A stretch of DNA of 64,000 nt from Hellea balneolensis DSM 19091. Lineage in GTDB: Bacteria > Pseudomonadota > Alphaproteobacteria > Caulobacterales > Maricaulaceae. This document shows, piece after piece, positions 49,955 to 56,260 of the stretch. Location of the stretch: positions 124,001 to 188,000 of the forward strand of contig NZ_AUAC01000004.1 of NCBI RefSeq assembly GCF_000428525.1, in the 5' to 3' direction. The translations under genes were made by a program, and so were the position numbers. The notes under the pieces were generated by a model. That model was not told the DNA's origin. It made no database searches and saw only the letters and a program-made list of their open reading frames with translations. Every line of letters starts with the position of its first letter. Positions within the stretch are counted from its first letter, which is position 1.

Positions 49955-51442
49955 ATGCTTAAAACGCTACCAAGAGAAGATTATCCAGAACTTTTTTTTG
50001 GATTAGTTGCCCCAATCGGAACAATTTTTGAACCAACCGTCAATTCTTTAAAATCTGAATTAGAAAAATTTGGCTATGAAGTAATCACAATAAGTGTGAC
50101 CGAACTTTTTGATTTATTCGCTAAAGTTATAACGCCAACTGAGCCTCTGGTAACCTCAACAAGGTATGAGAGATACACGAGCTACATAAAGTTCGGCAAC
50201 CAAATAAGAGAGGCAGTTTCAGAAAATGCTATCCTTGCCATCGCGGCAATGTATCAAATTTCCAGAGAACGAACTACGAAAACTAAAAAAATAGGGCCTC
50301 AGATTCAGAAGAAAGCCTACATCATACGGCAGTTTAAAAGACCTGAAGAAATTAACTTATTAAGGTCGGTTTATGGAGAGCAATTCTTTCAAGTTTCAAT
50401 TTATTCAACTCGTTCCAATCGAATTGAAAATCTAGCTTCTTTGTTTGCAAAAGATGTTGGAGACGCTTCTCCGAATAACAAACAATCTGAAGCAGCAAAA
50501 ATTGTTGAAATAGACCAAGATGAGGATGATAAAACAACAGGTCAACGAGTTCGAAAAACATTTCATGATGCTGATCTAATTGTGAACGGAAATGTAGATG
50601 ACACAACAATTGACAAGCAAGTTTGTCGTTTCATTGACTTATTGTTTGGAGCAAATTTTATTTCTCCTACAAAAGATGAATATGGAATGAGATTGGCTAA
50701 AAATGCAGCACTCAGGTCTATTGACCTATCAAGACAAGTAGGTGCTGCAATTTTTGACACAACAGGTCAAATAATATCACTTGGTTCAAATGAAGTACCG
50801 AAAGGCTCGGGTGGGACTTACTGGGACGATGGTATCCAAGACGCAAGGGAATATACAAAAGACAAAGATTCTAATGATGAAAGAAAACAGGAACTTTTAG
50901 ATGAAATATTAAAAATTGCAAATATTACTGAGACCCCAGAGATGATGGAAAACCTCTCTAAATCACAAATGATGGATGCCCTTGAATATGGACGTGTAGT
51001 TCATGCTGAAATGACTGCTATAACCGATGCGTCCCGCAAAGGCTTACCAGTGAAAGACACTGTTTTGTATTGCACAACATTTCCTTGCCACATGTGCGCA
51101 AAGCACATCGTGTCATCCGGAATTAAAAGAGTAGTTTTCCTTGAACCATATCCAAAAAGTCTGGTCTCAAGATTACACAAAGACTCAATAGATGTCGAAA
51201 ATGACAATAGAGGAAAATATAAAGACTTTAAAGCAGTTAAGTTTGAACATTTTCATGGTGTAACACCCCGTATGTTTGATAGTTTGTTTCAAAGAAATAA
51301 ACGGAAAAATAAAAAAGGTGAATTTCAACGCTATAAAGATGGTGTTGAGAAACCAATAATAATTATCCGAGATAAAAATTATCTTCAGTTAGAAAATGCA
51401 ATAGTTGAAAATGCCTTAAAACCATTTTTGAACACACAATAA
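49955..51442 (+). CDS. avcD: Anti-phage dCTP deaminase (AvcD type)
   Basis: 495-residue two-domain protein. The N-terminal part (ELFFGLVAPIGTIF.., about 1-200) resembles the P-loop-like domain of AvcD; the C-terminal part is a deoxycytidylate-deaminase fold with the zinc site H350-A-E and P377-C-H-M-C381. A second deaminase-like element, RSIDLSRQVGAAI near 250, matches the dCMP deaminase start. AvcD enzymes deaminate dCTP and dCMP during phage infection, starving replication of cytosine nucleotides, and in Vibrio an RNA (AvcI) encoded upstream holds the enzyme inactive. The gene is strongly AT-rich and stands apart from its neighbours, as expected for a mobile defence gene. No other defence gene is next to it. 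Confidence 0.85.
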   Translation: MLKTLPREDYPELFFGLVAPIGTIFEPTVNSLKSELEKFGYEVITISVTELFDLFAKVITPTEPLVTSTRYERYTSYIKFGNQIREAVSENAILAIAAMYQISRERTTKTKKIGPQIQKKAYIIRQFKRPEEINLLRSVYGEQFFQVSIYSTRSNRIENLASLFAKDVGDASPNNKQSEAAKIVEIDQDEDDKTTGQRVRKTFHDADLIVNGNVDDTTIDKQVCRFIDLLFGANFISPTKDEYGMRLAKNAALRSIDLSRQVGAAIFDTTGQIISLGSNEVPKGSGGTYWDDGIQDAREYTKDKDSNDERKQELLDEILKIANITETPEMMENLSKSQMMDALEYGRVVHAEMTAITDASRKGLPVKDTVLYCTTFPCHMCAKHIVSSGIKRVVFLEPYPKSLVSRLHKDSIDVENDNRGKYKDFKAVKFEHFHGVTPRMFDSLFQRNKRKNKKGEFQRYKDGVEKPIIIIRDKNYLQLENAIVENALKPFLNTQ

Positions 51443-51466
51443 CTTCTATATGAACATTCCTACTTC

Positions 51467-51614
51467 CCGCTCATCCTAGCCTTGCGTTTGCTCGCAAACG
51501 CTGGGCTAGGATCCAGTGTCCCTCATGGGTCCTCTTGGTGAGATGGGGTTTAGATAGTGCCTTGGGTATGTGTTGAGAGCGCGGGGTAACTGGGTCCCAA
51601 CTTTCGTTGGGATG
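51467..51614. repeat. Dispersed repeat copy A with terminal hairpins
   Basis: About 148 bases. Begins with CATCCTAGCC...GGGCTAGGATCCAGTG and ends with GGGTCCCAAC-TTTC-GTTGGGATG. Between are GAGATGGGGTTTAGA and TGTTGAGAGC blocks shared with copy B. A short ORF read across it on the minus strand is the repeat itself, not a gene. Confidence 0.75.
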
Positions 51615-51631
51615 CACGGAGAAAGTTTGGT

Positions 51632-52192
51632 CTAGATACGCAATTCCAATTTTATAAACAAAGCCCCCCACTCCCCGTTCATCCTACCGAAAGGTAGGAT
51701 CCAGTGTCCCTCCCGGCTCGGCTTGCTGAGATGGGGTTTGGACAGTCCCTTGAGTCTGTGTTGAGAGTACGGAGTGACTGGGTCCCCGCTTTCGCGGGGA
51801 TGATAGGAAAAAGAAAAAGTTAGGGTATTCACCTCGGATTTTGCTCTCCCTTTCTTCCGTCCTCCATCAACTCTTTGCGCAAGTCCGCAAAGACCGCGCC
51901 TTGCGGTAGAGGCCAGACTTTCATTTGAGATAACTAGCCAGTGCGGATTAGCTGTCTCTATTAGCTCTATCTTCCACGATCTACGCCAGGCTTTCATTTG
52001 CCGCTCGCCGCGAAAGGCGCTGTCCCGCGTGGGGTGCTCTTCGAACCAGACCAAACGGGTGCACCCATATTTAAGAGCGAAGCCTTTATGAATGCCGTTT
52101 TGGTGTTGTTCTATCCGCGCGCCAATATCATCTGTCTGCCCGATATAAAGCGTGCCGTTGCGTTTATTCGTAATGATATAGACATAGAACAT
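51632..52192 (-). CDS. GIY-YIG domain protein with a repeat-derived C-terminal tail
   Basis: 186 residues. The first 85 are a GIY-YIG nuclease-like domain of the short UPF0213 type: YVYIITN, then TLYIGQTDD, IEQHQNG and the KYGCTRLVWFEEH strand, ending in KAWRRSWKIELIE. After residue 120 the protein is the minus-strand translation of dispersed repeat copy B (YHPRESGDPV...HWILP), so the original stop was probably lost or the repeat was inserted near it. The nuclease role of these small proteins is not proven; some take part in DNA repair. No partner gene. Confidence 0.75.
   Translation of the reverse strand: MFYVYIITNKRNGTLYIGQTDDIGARIEQHQNGIHKGFALKYGCTRLVWFEEHPTRDSAFRGERQMKAWRRSWKIELIETANPHWLVISNESLASTARRGLCGLAQRVDGGRKKGRAKSEVNTLTFSFSYHPRESGDPVTPYSQHRLKGLSKPHLSKPSREGHWILPFGRMNGEWGALFIKLELRI
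51674..51804. repeat. Dispersed repeat copy B with terminal hairpins
   Basis: About 131 bases, same order as copy A. Its left hairpin is CCTACC-GAAA-GGTAGG and its right hairpin CCCCGC-TTTC-GCGGGG, so stem bases differ from copy A in a pairwise, compensatory way while the loops and middle are kept. It lies inside the 3' part of the GIY-YIG reading frame. Confidence 0.75.
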
Positions 52193-52474
52193 TATGTGAA
52201 CATAATTCAGGGCAATTCAATTAGCAAATTCTGCGGTCAATCCTCACGAAATCAGCCCAAAATCTCAAGCCTTGCTGCACTCCCCAACAATCGTATCCTT
52301 GGTCCCCTCACCTGCCCCTATATTCAATCTTGTAAATGCGGGGAAAGACGTTCTCCCAAATTTACACAGGTCAGGGAATAGGCCCTGGTGTTTTTGACAA
52401 AAGGAGCCTTATGGCTTGATCTGAAATATGTTTTCGCGGGGTTTGTGTTATTTGTTTCACCAAAAGACAAATTG

Positions 52475-52764
52475 GACAGGTAAGACGTTACTTACTGCCC
52501 TGCGAGACGGTGTGGCCAAGGCAGCGTGCTAAACGAGCACGAAAAGGCCAGGTCTCTGCGGGCGTTGTTACGCGCAGATAAAAATACCGCCGCGGGGAGC
52601 GATCCCTGTGTTTATTAGTTTCCCAGGTGTGCCTCAGGGCATGCCCCCCGCGGACGTCCACTTTTAGTGGCGGATTGCCTATGTTGATTTTTTCCTAAGA
52701 AAAATTCAACGAACCAACCCAATCCGCAAGCCCTTCGGGCAGGATGAGTTTGGTGAGCAAACTC
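52475..52764. ncRNA. Multi-stem intergenic region, candidate large structured RNA
   Basis: No gene in 690 bases (52193-52880), but eight stems in about 290: CAG(G)TAAG/CTTACTG; GAGAC/GTCTC enclosing CGTGCT-AAACG-AGCACG; CTGC..GCAG; CCGCGGGG (52590) / CCCCGCGG (52646); CCACT/AGTGG; GCGGATTG (52670) / CAATCCGC (52720) with an inner stem; GCCC-TTC-GGGC; and GAGTTTG-GTGAG-CAAACTC. I compared it by eye with tmRNA, RNase P RNA, 6S and SRP RNA and found none of their conserved cores. A TTGACA lies upstream at 52394 on the plus strand. Confidence 0.45.
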
Positions 52765-52820
52765 TGAGCTACCACGCGATGGGCAGCCGCAAAAAGCGCA
52801 TGGGCGAATGTAATTTAGTC

Positions 52821-52847
52821 AAAAAAAATGCCGCTCCGAAGAGCGGC
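52821..52847 (-). terminator. Terminator after the secreted protein gene
   Basis: GCCGCTC-CGAA-GAGCGGC stem; on the minus strand it is followed by A and eight T, 34 bases beyond the stop at 52881. Confidence 0.9.
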
Positions 52848-52880
52848 GAAAAGGTAAAAGAGAAAAGGTCGTCGAGGGAG

Positions 52881-53258
52881 TTAATTATTCGGTTTGTAAA
52901 GGTTAGGCATTTCGTTTTTTTGAATTTCAGTCTCAGGTTTATAAACTGTCATCGCGTCATAGGCATGGTCACGCGTTGTGAACACCCGGCCCATATCAAC
53001 GGTGCGAACAGATTGGTAATGAGTTGGAAGAACTTTGCGAATTACGCGGCGCTCGGAAATCACTTCTGGCGTAGCTTCCTTTACTGTCTTAGACGCGGGC
53101 GTTTGAGGCGCTTTCAGGTGAAGCTCAGCCGTTTTTTCATAACTGACAGTTGACTTAGTGTATGGAGACACATCTTGCGCCGCAGCGGCCGTTGACATCA
53201 CGACAGTCGAGACGGCTGCAAAAATGAGTTTTGTTGATACCGCTTTAAGATGTTTCAT
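52881..53258 (-). CDS. Secreted protein of unknown function
   Basis: 125 residues with a signal peptide (MKHLKAVSTKLIFAA...) and probable cleavage after AAAAQ near residue 28. The mature protein is rich in Lys, Thr and Pro and has no Cys; no domain is recognised. GGAG precedes the ATG. It has its own terminator and no operon partner. The 400 bases upstream to the SCO gene hold no gene but one further terminator. Confidence 0.75.
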   Translation of the reverse strand: MKHLKAVSTKLIFAAVSTVVMSTAAAAQDVSPYTKSTVSYEKTAELHLKAPQTPASKTVKEATPEVISERRVIRKVLPTHYQSVRTVDMGRVFTTRDHAYDAMTVYKPETEIQKNEMPNLYKPNN

Positions 53259-53471
53259 ATTCAGCTCCTAAGTGTCAGTCGAACCAAGTTAGCACCGTTT
53301 CGATAATTATGACTTACATGAACGAAAGTGAGAATTTCCTGAAAGTTTTCGCCCATAAAGTGAATTACGATTAACCATAAATTCAAATGAAGGCCTATTT
53401 TTTCAATAAATTCAATAATTTAGAGAGATTTAAAAAAGTCTGTAAAAAGCGTTAACGCAAAAATTTAAGAT

Positions 53472-53495
53472 AAAAAAAACCACTCCGAGGAGTGG
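53472..53495 (-). terminator. Terminator in the SCO downstream region
   Basis: CCACTCC-GA-GGAGTGG stem followed on the minus strand by eight T. It lies 170 bases after the SCO stop, leaving a long 3' UTR or a short separate transcript. Confidence 0.85.
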
Positions 53496-53663
53496 TAAGG
53501 TAAAGAGGTTAGGAAGTGCAGGGTTAAGTTTTAGATCAAACCTTACAGTTGGAACAGCATGAGCTGTTTCGACACTCCAAGTGATAGATGAACAGGGCTG
53601 AGGCTTAGCTGAATAAAAGCCGTGAATGTGTTACGTCAAAATTAACCATAATATCGGGGCGGT

Positions 53664-54290
53664 TTAATTTCCGGTTTTCAAATGCAAATTTATTCTCGCG
53701 GCCATTTCAGGAACAGTGCTCTTTCCAAAGAAGAACTCGGTGAAATTTCCATTCTTATCCATGAGATATATGATGTCAGAATGATCAACCGTGTAATCCG
53801 CCGCACTATCGGGCGTGGGAACTTTTTGGGAATAGACCTTAAAGGCACTCTTGGCGGTTTCGATCTGCTCAGTCGTTCCGGTCAATCCCGTCAGGTTTTT
53901 AGGAAACCCATTGGCGGTGACATAGAGTTTCAGGCTTTCGGGCGTATCGCGCTCTGGATCGACACTGATAAAGATGTAATTCAGCTTATCTCCATCAGGG
54001 TCAATTCGGGCTTGCGCCGCGCCCATCTTTTGAAGCGCGGTCGGGCAAATATCAGGACAATAGGAGAACCCAAAATAAATAAGCTGCGGCTTTCCAAGGG
54101 CATCAGCTTCGGTGACGCTTTGCCCGTTTTGATTGATAAGCGTATAAGCGCCGCCAATATCTGCGGTTCCCGACGTCACAGTCTTGCCGACATTGGCCGT
54201 AGGTTGACCACAAGCCGTCAGGCCGGCGGCCAGGCTCACGGCTAATGTGACAGATGCGGCAAATTTTATGATGGCTTTCATCCGGAACAT
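53664..54290 (-). CDS. senC: SCO1/SenC/PrrC family copper chaperone
   Basis: 208 residues, a thioredoxin-fold lipoprotein (lipobox LTAC near residue 27) of the periplasm. The copper-binding C78-P-D-I-C82 and the later His in VDHSDIIYL are present. It helps to insert copper into cytochrome oxidase and may report redox state. It is divergent from regB with only 20 bases between the starts; regB, senC and regA are also clustered in Rhodobacter, which supports the name. ATG at 54290 or 54281 are both possible. Confidence 0.92.
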   Translation of the reverse strand: MFRMKAIIKFAASVTLAVSLAAGLTACGQPTANVGKTVTSGTADIGGAYTLINQNGQSVTEADALGKPQLIYFGFSYCPDICPTALQKMGAAQARIDPDGDKLNYIFISVDPERDTPESLKLYVTANGFPKNLTGLTGTTEQIETAKSAFKVYSQKVPTPDSAADYTVDHSDIIYLMDKNGNFTEFFFGKSTVPEMAARINLHLKTGN

Positions 54291-54310
54291 CTCATCTTTA
54301 TAAGGTCAAT

Positions 54311-55657
54311 ATGAACGCACCTGATTTGGCCATAAGCCCGGCTCCCGTCAAGCTCCCAACTGACGCACCCGCAATGCGTAAACGCGCGAAGACTTCGGGG
54401 CAGCTTCGGCGCAGTACTTTGGTATTGCTACGTTGGTGCGCAATCGCAGGACAATCTCTGGCGCTTTTGATTGTAACGCAAGTCCTTGGGTTTGATCTTC
54501 CGCTAGGCCCGTGTTTGGCGATGATCGGCTTAAGCATATTCGTCAATATTGTTGTGACGGCTTCATATGAATTAGAGCGCCGCGTCGGGGACCGCGAAGC
54601 CGGGCTACAGCTTGGGTTTGACTTATTGCAATTGGCCGCGCTGCTTTGGCTGACGGGCGGGATGGCAAACCCTTTTGCGCTATTATTTCTGGCCCCCGTG
54701 GTGACCAGCGCGACGACACTGAATAAAAAAGTGCTGCTAAGTCTCGGGCTTTTGGCGACGGGTTTATCCTTTGGCCTTATTTATAACAGCCAGCCCTTGC
54801 CATGGGATCCGGCCGGCAGCTTTACACTTCCTCTTACCTTTCGGCTCGGCGTGTTCAGCGCGATTATTATCGGCTCCGCTTTCACTTCACTCTATGCATG
54901 GCGCGCGACTAAAGAGAGCCGGGCGATGTCGGATGCGCTTGCCGCGACAGAGGCGGTTCTGGCGCATGAGCAAAAGCTGGCGGCATTGGGCGGCATGGCG
55001 GCAGCAGCGGCGCATGAACTTGGCACCCCGCTTGCGACGATTCAGGTTATTGCAAAAGAAATGACACGGGAATTGGAGGCCGGCACACCATTGGGAGAGG
55101 ACGCCGCGCTTATGCTCTCGCAAGCGCAGAGGTGCCGCGAAATCTTGATGCAACTCTCACAGCGCGGGGATGAAGGCGACGCAATCCATGACGCGCTTTC
55201 AATTGAGGATTTGCTCGAAGAAGCCGCAGAACCTTATATCACTTTCGGAAAAGATATTTCACTAGATGTAGCAGGAGATGGAGAAGAACCAGTCTTGAAA
55301 CGTCAAGCCGAGCTTCTTTACGGGCTTAAGAACTTTATCGAAAATGCGGTCGATTTCGCGAAAAGCGCGGTCGAGCTTACGGGGCGTTGGGATGAGGCGG
55401 GTTTTAGCATTATCATAGACGATGACGGTGCGGGCTTTGATCCCGCTATTTTGGGCCGGCTCGGACAACCTTATGTCAGCAAACGTCAACGGCCCAAGCA
55501 AGTCGATGAACTGGCAGGGGGGCTGGGACTAGGCGTATTTATTGCAGCAACCTTGATCGAACGCACTGGCGGAAAAGTCACATTTGGCAAATCACCGGCA
55601 GGAGGTGCCCGAATAGAACTGGTCTGGTCGCGCAAAAATGCAGGGCTTCTTCTCTAG
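54311..55657 (+). CDS. regB: Redox-sensing histidine kinase RegB/PrrB/ActS
   Basis: 448 residues with six transmembrane segments in the first 200. GGMANPF (116-122) is the quinone-binding loop motif. The phosphorylated His is H235 in AAAHELGTPLATI, and Cys275 in QRCREIL lies exactly 40 residues after it, matching H225 and the redox-active C265 of Rhodobacter RegB. ATP-binding boxes ENAVDFA, DDDGAGFD and GGLGLGVFI follow. It phosphorylates RegA when the quinone pool or thiol state signals low oxygen. Confidence 0.94.
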   Translation: MNAPDLAISPAPVKLPTDAPAMRKRAKTSGQLRRSTLVLLRWCAIAGQSLALLIVTQVLGFDLPLGPCLAMIGLSIFVNIVVTASYELERRVGDREAGLQLGFDLLQLAALLWLTGGMANPFALLFLAPVVTSATTLNKKVLLSLGLLATGLSFGLIYNSQPLPWDPAGSFTLPLTFRLGVFSAIIIGSAFTSLYAWRATKESRAMSDALAATEAVLAHEQKLAALGGMAAAAAHELGTPLATIQVIAKEMTRELEAGTPLGEDAALMLSQAQRCREILMQLSQRGDEGDAIHDALSIEDLLEEAAEPYITFGKDISLDVAGDGEEPVLKRQAELLYGLKNFIENAVDFAKSAVELTGRWDEAGFSIIIDDDGAGFDPAILGRLGQPYVSKRQRPKQVDELAGGLGLGVFIAATLIERTGGKVTFGKSPAGGARIELVWSRKNAGLLL

Positions 55658-55709
55658 AATCCAAGCTAAACCTTCCCCAAATGCGTATATGGTGATAAGG
55701 ATGAAAATT

Positions 55710-56255
55710 ATGACTGATTACAACATACCCGAAGATAATACTTTGCTTGTTTTGGATGATGACGGCCCGTTTCGAAACCGCTTAGGGCGCGCTCTTGAAC
55801 ACCGCGGATTTTCCGTCACTTTGGTTGAAACTGTTACCGAAGCTAAAGCGATTGCCACCGCCAACCCACCTGCCTTTGCTGTGCTGGATATGCGGCTTGA
55901 AGACGGGAACGGCTTGGACGTTATTGATAAGCTTCACGAAACGCGGCCTGACTGTAAAATGGTTATGCTTACTGGGTATGGAAACCTAGCTACTGCGGTC
56001 TCTGCGGTGAAACGCGGCGCAGTTGATTATCTGGCCAAGCCAGCTGATGCTGATGATGTCTGTAAGGCTTTATTAGCCGGACAAGGCGAAGCGCCTGAGC
56101 CTCCGGAAAACCCAATGTCTGCGGACCGCGTGAGGTGGGAGCATATTCAAAGAGTTTATGAGCTTTGCGGCAAGAACGTATCTGAAACGGCACGCCGGCT
56201 GAATATGCACCGCAGGACCTTACAGCGCATATTAGCCAAGCGTGCCCCCAGATAG
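55710..56255 (+). CDS. regA: Response regulator RegA/PrrA/ActR
   Basis: 181 residues from the ATG at 55710 with AAGGA upstream; the frame runs 24 codons further back into regB. Receiver domain with D16, D17 and phospho-acceptor D60, T in MLTGYGN and K in LAKPAD, then a proline linker and the nearly invariant RegA helix-turn-helix NVSETARRLNMHRRTLQRIL. Controls respiration, nitrogen and carbon genes globally. Placed 52 bases after regB in the same direction. Confidence 0.95.
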   Translation: MTDYNIPEDNTLLVLDDDGPFRNRLGRALEHRGFSVTLVETVTEAKAIATANPPAFAVLDMRLEDGNGLDVIDKLHETRPDCKMVMLTGYGNLATAVSAVKRGAVDYLAKPADADDVCKALLAGQGEAPEPPENPMSADRVRWEHIQRVYELCGKNVSETARRLNMHRRTLQRILAKRAPR

Positions 56256-56260
56256 GACGA

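Noticed and set aside
51471-51671. 66-residue ORF on the minus strand at repeat copy A
   Set aside because: It is the translation of the dispersed repeat with no domain; the same phrase appears in the GIY-YIG tail.
52475-52764. tmRNA, RNase P RNA or 6S RNA
   Set aside because: No tag reading frame or TTCGAC T-arm, no GAGGAAAGTCC core, and no 6S-type central bubble could be found.
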